A stretch of DNA of 64,000 nt from Phoronis australis (taxonomy: Eukaryota; Phoronida; Phoronidae), in the NCBI GenBank assembly GCA_002633005.1, contig NMRA01000794.1, forward strand, positions 1 through 64,000, in the 5' to 3' direction. The notes beneath the pieces are model-generated. The model saw nothing but the letters and a program-made list of their open reading frames with translations. It did not search any database and was not told the DNA's origin. Below are positions 1 through 12,507 of this stretch, piece by piece; position 1 is the stretch's first letter; each line of letters begins with the position of its first letter. A program made the translations under genes and the position numbers.

Positions 1-2331
1 TCCCTGCAAACCAAGAACTTCGTGAAAAATGGATAAACAACATTAGGAGAGCTGGGAGTAAGGAGAGATTTAGCGCATTCAAACCAACGCGGAGCCATCT
101 AGAAGGCAACACGTAGACCGTCGGTTGGCCATATAGGGGCTACAATACTTCCATTCGCTTTCTGTACTCATTTCGTTACTTCAGTGTATTTTAAACGGAG
201 TGGATTACAGATTTCGAGTTTTCACCTCGTCAAAAATACATTCTACTCTTAAAACTATCATTTAAAAAACGCTTACTTTCATCATTGGTCCTTTCTACTG
301 CTATACATATCTATAGCTTAGTTGTGAGAATTAAGTTGACCTTGGCGAAGAATTACAACTTCACTTTTTTGGTTGCCGTTAATTTTATCACCGCGTGCGC
401 GATAACCATAAATCATGTCAACTGAATCACGTGAGTTAGGCAAAGGTTAGCGCGAGACTCAGCGAAGCGCGTGACGCTAGCGCGTGACACTTGTAAAATA
501 GCATGAGAAGGTATTGGGTGAAACTTGTAAGATGTGTGTCCCTTAGACATTTATTCGTCAACATGCGTAATTTCACATAACTTCCTCAAATGGCACCCCC
601 GGGGGTAACTGAGAGAAACTCGAGCAAACCGCGACAGATTTTCATCGATTTGTTCAAGTTTTGCTGACTAAATTGTATCCAGTGTCGTGGTATGTGTTAT
701 AACTCCGTGTTCCTATATGTATGGTTCATTTGATTTTATTCGATGTATTTTGAAATGAGTAACTTTTTGTGAGGATGTACTATCGAACCCTGAATGCCTG
801 CGGCATCCAGTGCAATGTAATTGCCTAAGGGCCATCGTGTGTGCAGCGAACATTTTCCTGGTGGAAAAAGGACGTATGAGAACAACATTCCGACGCAGTT
901 TCCTTTTAAAATTAACGTCACTAGCATATCCACGGCGAAAGCTACAAAAGTTAAACAACCCAAGAACTATCAACTTGTCTGAAACCGGAGATTTCGAAAT
1001 CAACGCCGGTAGCCCCAACACTGAACATGACGACAGTCGTGCCCTCGGTCACACGGTCACTGATCATGGCTACGCTGTGTTTACAAACGAGAGAGAGGAC
1101 TTGTTTGGTATTATAAAGCAAAAAATGAAACATGGTTTTTAGGTTGCAAATCACTCCAAATGCACGCACTATCCAGCCTGCTCAAGACATGCCTGACCAC
1201 AAGTTATCCCATGAGCCTTCGCGCAGGAAATAACTCGCACAAGGGCAATGCGTAGTTCGTTTGCGCTGCAAATCCGCTATTGGTGGAATGAATATTATTG
1301 GGTCGCAATCCAAACCTTAGGATCACAGGATAGTTTTTCCTAGAGAAACCGTTGAAGTCGTAAGCTACTACATTTCCCATTCCTAAATTGCGGGAATGTT
1401 TTTAAAGTTTCATTCGACTCACTGGCAATATCACAAACTTGTTATACCGCAGCAGACACTGGTCACTGCTTAGACAATCTGTAGGTTGTGTTCCAGAAAA
1501 TGAGGCATCGCACATTTATCTACTTGAAATGCTTTGATGACCGGGTGCTCTATAACGAAAAGATCCCCACGTCCCTAAGTACACTGGTTGGAACTCAAAC
1601 TCTTTGAATTTTCCTCCACAACAACATGATGATTACGAGGTCACAAATTAAACATTAGGTATACTGGCGTCGGAATTCTAAAATACCATTTATCTCCACT
1701 ATAGCAGCCTACACATGAGCAATGTTCTATTTTAGTGTATGCGTTCAAGTAGCAAGGCTCCGTAATACGGAATACCTCACGCTCAAGTCCCCTGTGTACA
1801 TGCACGTGTACCTCATCGGTGCAGGTAGAGATTCCAGTTGTGCAGCATATCACGTGGCTTACAACCTATGTAATATTTGGCGCATTACAGAATTAAACAC
1901 TTTCTCAGACAACACCTAGGTGGCGTTTCGAATGCCAGGACATCATCTGAATCACAATGTTTTGTCAAGTTTTGTTGCGTGACGAAAAGATGAATATTTT
2001 ACCAAAAATGACTGTATGACGACTACCCATCTCATAGTTGACTTCTTCTTCTTCTCCTGTTTATCCTAGAAATGAGAGTGAAATAATAAATGGATCACAA
2101 ATGCTCGCATTTCTTATACATTCGTTATATATTGATCTTGCATTTTATCGTTTATTAAAGACCTAATGTTCGTTTCTAAACATCTTATGGAATATAAAAT
2201 TTCTTTTAGAGCTACGTTACACCCTTGAATTGTTAATAGTCTAAGGATATTAGGAACGCGAAATATTCTGCCCCGTCTACGCAGAAATATGCGTGGCGTT
2301 GGGTTATCTGGTAAAAGGACACTCTAAACTA
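1..2331. other. No recognisable gene
   Basis: I see no domain, no splice-supported exon and no structural RNA here. Open frames on both strands at 710-1170 overlap each other and match no family I know. Confidence 0.5.
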
Positions 2332-2478
2332 AAAAGATTATTGTCACGGCGTGACAATAACGGACTCTGCGCGTGTGTATTACTGGAATTATTATGGGAA
2401 GTTANAAAAGATTATTGTCACGGCGTGACAATAACGGACTCTGCGCGTGTGTATTACTGGAATTATTATGGGAAGTTA
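2332..2478 (+). repeat. 73 bp perfect direct duplication across a single N
   Basis: Positions 2332-2404 and 2406-2478 are identical and separated only by the N at 2405. Each copy contains a 23-nt near-perfect palindrome, first at 2338-2360, of the form TTATTGTCACG-g-CGTGACAATAA with 11-bp arms. A perfect copy on each side of a one-base gap is what an unmerged contig overlap produces. I infer the true sequence has one copy. Confidence 0.8.
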
Positions 2479-2499
2479 ATGACAGCAACCCCGTTTACC

Positions 2500-3372
2500 A
2501 ATATGAAAAGGAATTCTTTAAAATTGTAGGAGAAATTACACATTAATTTTGATGACCGTCCTCTAATTGACCTCTTCCGGTGCATATGAGCCCCAATGAG
2601 GGAGTAATTGTTAACTCGATTAAAAATGCGGTTAATGCTAATAATCACAGATGTTTTACTTTAAGTACTTCAGAATATAAGATGAATGAAGTGGTCGCAC
2701 TTAGTAAACAGATATGTAATTCTGAAGTCTCTAGCTCAAAATTTTATTCTGCACTCAGTGACCTTTGATCTATTTTTTCTCATCGGTTAGGCCTATTGCG
2801 AAGTAAAGTAGGGTATTCAATTGGCATGTTTGACTTACACCTCTGTGCTGAAATTGAAAAGAATTCCTTGAAAAACGTAAGAGATAGAACAATTTGAACG
2901 TTACATGACCTTTGCACTAATTGACCCTATCCTGTGCATTATAAGCGTCTTTAGGAGAATTATTGCAAAGCCCATGGGAAATGTCTTTAACGCTGAGAAT
3001 CACATTTGTCTAACGGTTGACACATCAGAATACTTGCTGATTGAAAAGGTCAAATTTTCAGAAGAAAAATGCACATAATGACCTCATGTTTGCACTAAAT
3101 GACCTGAAACTTTGGATTCCGATTTGATTTACCTGTGGCAATCAGACCTGTCAATTTGAAGTGTCTAGCTCAAAATTTTGGTTTGCACCCAATGACCTTT
3201 AACCAATTTCACCTGATTGGATGACCCGATTACTTAGAAAAGTATTTTTTTAAATTGCCTTATTGACTTATACCTGTGTACCGAATTTTAAAAGAATAGT
3301 TTTTAAAATAAAGGAGTAGCATTTTGAAAATTACATGACCTTTGCGCTTAATGACCTCTTCGGTGCATTATG
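2500..3372. repeat. Degenerate tandem repeat, three units of about 350-430 bp
   Basis: Three related blocks begin near 2500, 2848 and 3283. Each runs from a run like AAAAGGAATTCTTTAAAA through 'ATGACCTTTGCACTAATTGACC' type text (abbreviated) to a GGTGCATAT end. Intervening text also recurs, for example AGTCTCTAGCTCAAAATTTT near 2727 and a close copy near 3160. The units have diverged strongly, so this is an old array. An ACTCTGCGCGTG motif at 2364-2375 recurs inverted at 3550-3561, which may mark the limits of a mobile element carrying the array. Confidence 0.5.
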
Positions 3373-3537
3373 GAATATGAATATATAATGAATCAAAATT
3401 TATAGACTGCCTAACATCAAATTTAAATTTGAGACCTGCAACCCTTTTGCAGATATTAAGTGTCAATTTGGTCGGAAGAAGAATAAGAAGTAGAATAAGA
3501 ATAAGAATAAAATTGAAGAAAACCCAGGAACAACAAT

Positions 3538-3561
3538 ACTCTGCGCTTGCACGCGCAGAGT
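3538..3561. repeat. 9-bp stem hairpin
   Basis: ACTCTGCGC at 3538-3546 pairs with GCGCAGAGT at 3553-3561 across a 6-nt loop. It lies at the right edge of the 2.3-3.6 kb repeat block. A terminal hairpin is typical of non-autonomous Helitrons, but I see no CTRR end, so the class is not established. Confidence 0.4.
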
Positions 3562-4703
3562 AATTAGGAAAGGAACTGTTATGAGTGATGCAGCATACAA
3601 TTTGAAACTCATGACGTCAAAAAATGGTGACTATTCGCTTTTTGTTATGGGATATAGGGCGGTTTGTGTTATCGAATATAGGGCAGTGTATTTGTTAAGT
3701 ACAAGCAAAATAGATTGATAACTGTTTTCGCCAAAAACGTGTTTCGAACAAATTTCGTCTACAGTTATGGAAAGTTTTGTGGTTACAAAATATCACAAAC
3801 GACATTTTTGTCGAACGGCAGACGTAGCACTCTTAAGTCCACATTTTAGTCAAAATGGAGAGTGTCGTGTAAAGTCTATTTTCAAATGGTTGAACAGAAA
3901 AAAACATTTCTTTGTTGTGCGTGAAATTACAAAAGTATGTGATCATATCATATTTTGCCGGGGTTAAATAGTAGGACAATTTGATTTTTTTTGTTGGGGA
4001 TTGCGGGATAAACTCAAAATGTGGTACAGTCTACCAACTGCTAGACGATTGGAAAGCAAAGTGAAAGCTGTCGGTAGCACAGATTATTGAAATGGACCCT
4101 TTTCGAAGGTAAACTTTTCATTTATTAGTGTTTATTTAACAACTCAGCCACACTGTCACATTTTTATTTTGATAGTCTAGCTTACAAAGTTACTCGCGTC
4201 CTAAACTTATTCGAGCAGAAAGCAAGAATTGCATAGGCCAAACTCTCGTCCAATCCCTTACAATATTGGGGTTACAAGCTCTAACAATAGGTCACGTGTG
4301 AGAGTTGACATTCAATTTCCAGAATTATCTAACGAATTCCACGAAATCAAAAGTTCTTTAGTATTACAGATGGCAATAAATATGGCCGAAACGGCATTCC
4401 ATCGGAACGACAAATGAAAAAAAAATATTATTCAGTTGTGAAATGGATACTGGCTTTATGACGTCGGAAAGTGATATTTTAATTGTACCGTCTGCACTGA
4501 GTGTAGATTAAACACCGTTGATTAGCGAAAACAAAGTCCTGGGGAACAGTTGAGGTAACCACGAGTTAGCGTTAAAAAGAAATAGCTAAAGTCCTTGAAT
4601 AGAAGTATCTATGCAATCTTACTTGATTAAGGTTTGCAAAGTCTTAAGTTCAACGGTATTTTATCAAATATCATGTATTTATTAGGTCAAAAACCCAACC
4701 GTT
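3562..4703. other. AT-rich stretch without recognisable features
   Basis: Only short chance frames are present. No splice-supported exon and no domain. Confidence 0.5.
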
Positions 4704-6188
4704 GCCGCACAATTAAAAAAGTTCAAGTTCAATCAACGTTTCGTCTATTCATTAGACATCATCAGGATAACTATAGGACAGCAAGTACCAACAAACAGTT
4801 CAGGTAACATCTGTAAAGTGAAGTGAGAGATACATGGAATATAGTCAGTACATAGGCGGAGTTAGGGGGGGCAGGGGGTGCCCCCCCCCCGTCGGCTGCC
4901 GAAAAAAACAGGAAGAAAAGGTGAATTGTTGAGTTTAATAACTAACCCCGGTAATTAACATTATACGGCGGAAGCAAGACTGAAATGTGTGCAGTTTTAG
5001 TGTGTTTGGGGGGGATTGTGGCTCAGATCCAATTTCAAGTGTCAAATACGGAACACGGCTCAATCGTAACGGAACCATTTCTAAGTATAAGTTCTTCTGC
5101 GATATCCCAGGCCACCGGCAGTGGCACTGCGCACTACGACTCCGCTTCCGTCGTCTGCTTCACTGTGCAATGAAAAAATATTTCATTTTTTAAAAAAAGT
5201 TGAATTTGAATGACAATGAAAAAACAGAAGCTGCTGGTAAGATGTCAATTTTAATCGAAGCCTTAGTGAATCACTCAGGAACTCACAATTCTCTCGTTGT
5301 CAAACCCTAAGACGATTTCCAAAGCAATTGCGGCATTAAATGCCAACACAAAATAACGGATTTGGTCTCTTGGGCAATTAAAAACTATTTTAAATACAAC
5401 AAATTTGTTACAAACTGATTGCAAAAAAGTATAAAAAGTGTAATAAACATTGCAAAAATAATTAGGTTTCGCGCGCAAACACTGTGGACCATAAACAAGT
5501 AAGTGTATTAGTATCAAAGTACGAGTGAAGTTTGTGGTGATATACATGTAGTGGTAAAGCAAGCGCGCTTTAAACGCCGGGTCGTGTTTTCAAGGCTGTG
5601 CTAATTGCAGTTTTTCAAGTTTTACACGTTCTCCGTGTGTTTTTTTTTCTTGGATAATACTTCAGGAATCTAAGAAAATGGTTAATGTTTAGAGGAAAAA
5701 ACAAACAACTTTTTCTGTGCGAGAGGGAGTTTGCCCTCTCAATAAAAGGATCCTTTATTGAACGATCGCCATGTTGTTTATAGAGTTTATCGTTAATGGG
5801 ACAACTGTAAGTAATTCTAATCGGACTCACACAGAGACGCCTCTGTGACAAGCTGAAAAAATATCACACTAAAGAGAAAAGCAACATGTATGGGCTTTGT
5901 GTTAGCAACAGTGACCAAGCCAATTCACTAAGAATTAACTGCAGCGAACTTAGTAAAGAATTAATGTACAATAAATAGTCTTTGGCCATTCAGAACCAGC
6001 ATGCCACCTATTGTCAGAGCTCAGTGACCCTGCAACTATGGTGATGACCAGCTACTGACTATATTCTCACTTTATGAATGTTACCTGAGGTGTATGTTGG
6101 CACTTGCTGTCCTTTTGAATAATTATCCTGATGATGTCTAGTGAATAGACGAATTGTCGATTAAACATAAACTTTTTTCTTGTGCGGT
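4704..6188. mobile_element. Non-autonomous element with long (about 140-150 bp) terminal inverted repeats
   Basis: The left arm (about 4704-4853) and the right arm (about 6045-6188) are inverted relatives over roughly 140 bp. Matched blocks include CCGCACAA at the outer edge, GTCTATTCATTAGACATC (right-arm version GTCTATTCACTAGACATC), ATCATCAGGATAA, GGACAGCAAGT, CAGGTAACAT and GAATATAGTCAGTA. The interior has no transposase. A G/C-homopolymer MITE fragment (about 4853-4907) sits beside the left arm. Size and structure fit a foldback or MITE-like DNA transposon. I cannot assign a superfamily and saw no clear target duplication. Confidence 0.6.
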
Positions 6189-9100
6189 GATCGTCCGTTT
6201 TTTTTAAGCTCACTGCGGCCAAAAACTGATTTAAAATATTTATAAACTTTTCAATATTGAGTTCCGGGTTTTTCGCGTTAAGGCAAAAAGATCCAACTGA
6301 CTCCAGAGAATCATCAGTAGCCTTGCATGGAGGGAATTAGTTTTACCGGAAGTATGCTGCTGACAGTAGGCCAAGCCGAATTTTCACCCTCCGTATTTTG
6401 TGAAGCCTGTAACAGAAACTTAACAAATAAACAAATGGATCATAAATATTTGCATTGTACACAATTCAATTTCTGACTGATGGGTCAATTTAGAGTCATT
6501 AAATCACGTTCAATCTGTTGTGTTGGACAAAATGCTTCAACCCAGAGCTTACACTTTACAATGTCATGAAGACATTGGGTCCGTGGAACACTCCTTTATT
6601 ACCATGAATTGCCAATACCCGGGGTAAAACTGCGATTTTAGCTTCAAAGAAATAGGCGCCAAAATCTTCAACAACTACGTTGCTTTTGCAGCTTCAGATT
6701 CCCGTTCATGTTTGAACTTCATCCATGTGGCAAATCAAATTAAGTCCAACCTGGAAAACGAGCAATTTATAAATGAAGTTTAGACATCCACCGACAATGT
6801 TTAAAAATTTGAGAAATGTGAGGCCACAAAAACGGGGTTTGCGATTGACGTCACAATTATGTCATAAACATTGCGTTTCACGATGAAGACACGTTTGTTT
6901 TACCATAAATGAGGCCAAGATGTTTGCCATGTACTCTTGTGCCACCCTCCTCCTCTCTGCAGCCTGAAAAAGAAATCACACTATAATTGTAAAAATTAAC
7001 GTCATTTGCAACCCGATTCAATTTTTTCCTATACGTCTATTTTAACTAGTTTGTGTGTCACCTCATTCGTGCTTTGTCCACCACACCGAACCGAAATCAG
7101 TTGCATCAAATTGTGAAGATGGTGAGGACTGAAATTGATGACGTCAATGCATTTTGCGATGAGAGTGTGACACGGTCGTGTCAATTGAAAGTTAGCTACA
7201 TACTGTTGTAAAATCTGTGGTGTGAATAAGACCTAAATATACTATAACATTTCCCGTTTTCTTTTCAGACGGGTTAAATATATCATTAACAGCGACCAGG
7301 TGTCGAATGAGGCATCCCATTTGCTGCAAGAACCCTAAACCCCATACTCCTATGTTCATTCATTAATGGGGAAATGCCAAAGAAGAATTCGATGGGGTCC
7401 ATGAGAAACCACGGAAGTCACAGTGAAAGATCATGGATTGTATTTCCTAACAAGTTCTTATGGTATATTGATGTTTCACTGGTAAAATAAACAGAGAAGG
7501 TCTAAGTTCTTGATTTGCGTCAATGGTGATCTGTGTAGTTATCATCCCTTGTTCATAGGCTAGTTTTAGCACCTTGACCGGTCATCTAGGTGTAGGTGAA
7601 GTATTGAACGTGTTAATATCGAATGGATTCAATGAAGCCGAAGTGTTGCAGAATGAATCGTCTTGGTCGCCTGCTTCTCCAAGATTTCTAACATGAAGTC
7701 CCTCTAAGTGTAGTGCTTGGGAATCAGAAGCTAACCGCGTAGCCAAATGGTTCTACTTCATGCAAGGCCAGGTAAAACACTTGTAGTAATTATGCTTTAA
7801 GCCCGGCACTCATCATCAAATTTCCTAGGGGTGTATATTATTTCTCATTTAATAACGTCGTCAAAAAGTACGGTGTTTCTGAGATACTGACCTAGGTCCT
7901 CTGAAAGACTACCCGGTGCAGTTGTCGAGCATTTTGCGCGACCAAGTTATAACCGCTTTGCATTCATGCCTCCCAATGGTGCCAATAGAAATGGCGTGAT
8001 CAAGACCAGCTTGAACATCATATGAGTTGTAGTTCCCATGTGCACCTATAGACCCGCCCTCTGCCGCGCCACCATTCGGTGATTGGTGTACTTCCACGTT
8101 CTACAAACGCTTTTTGCTTGTATTTACGGACTGGAATTGTTTAAATAAAAGTAAAAAACACAGATAGTTATACTTTCAGGTGCTGGCGGGTACGATTGAC
8201 GTTGTATGTTTTAACTCAGGTCTAAATGAATGTTCTGCTACTGCCATCCTGATGATGACGTGTTTGCTAGATGGTGTGTATAGAGATTTGACAGATCTGC
8301 GGCAAAGATTTTATAGTTACCTAAGATGTCCGACTTATGATCTAAATACGTCACAGCGTTACAAGTAGCGCCACCATCTGAGAGATCAAATACAGCATAA
8401 TAATGTCATGACTTTAATGCTAGTGTGACATCTGGTGCTTTTCAAAATACTTTGTTTCGCTTGCCTAAAGATAAGGAGAGGTAAGTGTATATTCATTATA
8501 TATTCCATACTACTACTGGCAAGTGCTGATCGGAGAACAGGAGTCAGTACAGCAGTAGAATAATAATAGTAGCAGGCCTACCTATTAGGGATAGTTACTA
8601 GTAGTTGACAATGCTGAGGTCCACAGCATGGTCGTATGAGACTCATTTGGTAGTGGCAGCATATCCTCTGCCATGAATGTAACAGAATTGAAGTGGAGTT
8701 GTATCAGCTGTGTTTGGATAAAGAAAACTAGTCTGTGTGTAGTCTACAGTTCAGGTTACAGGGTCAGATCCAGTGTACTGGTCAGCTGGCCTTGTTTACT
8801 GTGTGAAAACTGGGGCGAGATAGCACTTACATGGCCATGTTTATTGGAGAATATTTGCAAGCTTGCACAATCTAACGACGTTGTTTGTTGACGTGTAGGC
8901 TATATCTCAGTGTATGGTTCAATTTAGTTATGCGATTTGGGTGCAGAGTATGCATAGATCTGACCTAGCAGGGAAATCCTTAGAAGAGCTACGTATCCAA
9001 GAGGTACAATTCAATAATTAACTAAAATAAGAAACTGCTGTTTTAGTGTAAGCAGTCTGATTTGATACATTAGTATGAAGTTCCCAGGCACTACTCTGAA

Positions 9101-11134
9101 TTATCACAGGATACGCGTGCCTCAAGCTATCTTGCTGAAGAATATGTACCCTAAACTGGGATTATTGAGTCAACTTCTTTCTCAGAACAGTAAAAAACAC
9201 CTTATTCTTTGATAGGCCTACATTCCTCTGTACCCACACAGCTTGTTTCCCATGCCTGCATACATGGGGGTCTGGAGCTCGAACGAGCCCCCTTATTTGG
9301 CATAGTGGGCAAAAAAGTTTGCCCCATAGAAACGGAAAGTCCGAAAAAAGTAAAACATGAGACAAAAGTCCAGTTCCACCAGTCTTTTCTTAGTTATAGG
9401 TACACATTCTCATAAATTCGAGACAACCTTTTCTTTGACTGAGTGCGCGTGCATGTACTTGCTTAAAGTCCTTGTCTCACGCGTTGTTAACAATTATTAC
9501 ATGGTTAGAAGATGTTATAAGGATCCAAGAAGTACCTACCCCATAACTAATACACGATCCGTACTCGAAAACAGTTTAAATGAACGCGCCACTCACGATT
9601 CGCACCCGAAGAAACACCGCCATTTTGAACTTGCCGCGAACCCGGAAGTACAATTCATTCAGGAACCCAGGCCGAGAAAACGCCGTCAGTGCGACTGGAG
9701 CAGTGCCTGTACTGTTACCAGCCAGTAAACGGGGATAAAAAAAATCGACAGCGCGCCTTAATTTTGATAAAATCAAACTACGGACAATTTTATGGAATTT
9801 GCTGAAGAAATGTGGCGAATAAATTTTGACAGAAATTATTTTGCCAGACTCGGGACCGCAGCCTCGGACCCGGTGCGGATCGAGACCAGACACTGGCGAA
9901 CGGTAAATGCATGCGGTTGCAAGCTGTTTTGTCGAAGTAAAATGGTCAAATGATAAATGCTGCATATATTCAAAGGTAGTTTCAGACACTTGTATGAAAT
10001 TACGGGCTGGTTAGTCCTGTGTCACACTGCTGGCCACAAACACAAAAAACCCGAAAATTGAACAAAGTTTCTTTTTTGTAGCAACGTTTGTCAAATGTAT
10101 CAACGTTAAATCTTCACAAATTACAAAGTAGCCGATTGAACATGCCTTTCAGTCCAGCAAAAGTTGACATTGTAGGTGCCGCGAGAAATGAGACGATCGA
10201 AGTCCTACGGGAATTGTGCGCACATTTATCACTACAACTGCGAGGCTGAAATTTGGTGAACACTGCTAAATCGTGCAGAATAGTAATTAAAGATATGTCT
10301 AACTAAATTTTTCCGTAATTTGTTGGCGAAAACAATTTACACAAAGTTTTAAACTCGTAACTCATCCCGCTGTCCTCCAATATGGCCGACGCGATCCACC
10401 CAAAGTGACCCAAATTTCGCCACAAAACTTGCAATAACTTTACAGTGCTTGCCAGGATTTTGATACTTTTTCGATTTTTACTGAGTAGAATGTACTACCT
10501 TTCCGAAGATAGCAAAGTACTTTTTCAAAACGAGGAAAAACATAAAACCGAAAAAAATTGGTTCCACCCATATTGGTTCCTAGGTTCGACCGGCCTACGT
10601 AAGGAACTAAACACCAATGCTATTTTAACATACTAAGTACGCGTAACATTCCAAAAAAATCAACGACCACTAACTACAAACTATAAATACACTACATATG
10701 CAAACGAATCACGATATATTACTAATAAAACAAAATAATGAAGACTTTTCGAGCAAGCCATAGCACATTCAGTTACAAGGAAAAAATGGCGGCGTTCAGG
10801 ACAAGTTCCTGAACTGATGAGCCGGAAATGTGGGTACGGAAATAACCGATGACAACCGGTAATCATACGCTCAGAGAGAAGGGTCAAATACTGTTAAAAA
10901 ATCGCTTTTGGCAAGAAAGGCGAAAAGAATATAAAGAAAGGGTGTCGAAAATAAGAATTTATGTAGTAAGTATTTTCGGATACTGGAACCACATGGGCAG
11001 TTTGCAACAAGGACTTTAACTCCACAGCCCATCAGAATGTGTTTGTCTTTCACAATAACTACTTGTGTGAAGCGATCTCATTTTTGTCAGGCATAACTCT
11101 CTTTGAAGTATAACTTCTATGGGGCATGTCTATT
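6189..11134. other. No recognisable gene; CpG-richer patch near 9.5-10.9 kb
   Basis: No conserved domain found. The patch at about 9.54-9.95 kb is richer in CpG and has ATGGCGG on the minus strand at 9623-9617, followed after nine codons by a GTGAGT donor at 9596-9591. An AAAATGGCGGC lies on the plus strand at 10783-10793. These resemble start-codon/YY1-type elements of promoters, but no following exon could be identified. The opposite-strand frames of 123 and 137 codons at 9357-9989 overlap each other and are unrecognised. Confidence 0.35.
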
Positions 11135-11947
11135 GAGCCTTTCATACTAACGTCGACGCGTCGATGGTTTGTGGAGTTGCGGTCAGTATGAACGCTTAAC
11201 TCAGGTCCAATCGAAGTTATCACACGATGGCATAGCAATCGTCAACAGAGGGCAGTCGTCGCAAATACTTCTTAAAAAATTCCTCAAGTAATCACTAGTG
11301 AAGTAAGAAAAAAGTTTGTTGTCAATCATCACACGCAGCCTAATTGTTGAAGTATTCAAATTTCACTAAAAAAATAATAAAAAATCTTAACGCACTCGGG
11401 ACGAAAGTTTTCCGCCATTTCTCAGTATTCAACGTGTGAGTGTTTATCCGACATTAGTTTCTTTATAATGAATAATCTCTTAAAAACTTGTTCGTCATCC
11501 ATGCAATGTGGCAGTCGTTGGTTGCCGCAAGAAGTAGATGTCCTAGTAGTTGCCTGGGGCGAGACGTCCGTCCTCGCCGTTCTGGACGACAAAGAAAAAA
11601 AAAAACGACAGAGCGTATAACGTCATCGCGGATAAGATGACAGAAATGAGTTTCCTCCGACGAACCACTGATCAAGTGAGAGTCAAAATAAAAAGTTTGA
11701 GGCAATTATACACGAAGCCGAGTGACGCAAAATAGAAAAGTGGTGCATCGGCAGAGGTTGCGAAGCAAATCTGCCCCCACTTTGAGGAGATAGATTCTTT
11801 TCTGGGGACCAGACCTCTATCTAACCCAGAAAACTTGGTTAGGTCTGTCGGTGAGTAATATTCAGTTCCAAACAACCTAGCATTATTAAAGTAAACTTAT
11901 AATTAAATCTTGATTTTTATGAAAGAATTTCTGTTCATAGCATACTT

Positions 11948-12105
11948 CAGTAGGCGGATCCAGGGGTGGTCAGGAGGTACACAACAACTCCACCTTTTTC
12001 CTGGATGTCTGTGGTCAAATCAAATTGTTGCCTTGGATCCGACTTTTTAAAAAATTTTTGATCCGACTTGCTTCTAAAAAATCCTGAATCAACTCCTGCA
12101 TAGAC
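11948..12105. mobile_element. MITE fragment of the CAGNGGCGGATCC family
   Basis: Starts CAGTAGGCGGATCCAGG at 11948, within intron 1 of the Myb-like pseudogene. It carries related GGATCCGAC text near 12035, but I could not find a clean right end. Confidence 0.4.
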
Positions 12106-12189
12106 TGTGTCAGAGATGTAATTTTCCACTTATTTAGCTTACAACATGCATGACTGACCAGATGAATTCTAATGACTCTGTGTTGAAGC

Positions 12190-12507
12190 CAGGGTCGGAT
12201 CCAGGATTTTGAGTTAAGGGGGAGGGGGGCGGTGCACGGCACAGGAACAACCAGAATTTCGCCACATGCACGTGCCCAGTCTACAACGTAAGGATGCAGA
12301 GCTCTCGGATTTTTGGGTTTGTAAACCTGATAACTAAAAAAAAAACGTTAACTGGTTTTGTTCAAGGCCTCTGCGTTGTGCATTCGACCCAAAATCCCGG
12401 GCTGCGCGCATGTGCTACTCGTAAATTAACCCCCCGAACTCCCAAATTGTGTGTTGGAGAATTTTAGGGGGGCATGGCAGCCTTGGACAACCCTTAATCC
12501 GCCACTG
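12190..12507 (-). mobile_element. Full-length MITE, CAGGG...CACTG ends
   Basis: Begins CAGGGTCGGATCCAGG and ends TTAATCCGCCACTG, an inverted pair. GAAGC is repeated on both sides (12185-12189 and 12508-12512) as a likely target duplication. The interior includes an A-run and a C-rich tract shared with the copies at 16.1 and 47.1 kb. CAGNG termini resemble hAT ends, but hAT normally duplicates 8 bp and only 5 are visible here. It sits in intron 1 of the Harbinger Myb-like gene, so it inserted after or within that element. Confidence 0.7.

Noticed and set aside
9357-9989. Overlapping 123- and 137-codon frames on opposite strands
   Set aside because: Mutually overlapping in a GC-richer patch with no domain. 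Such patches have fewer chance stops.
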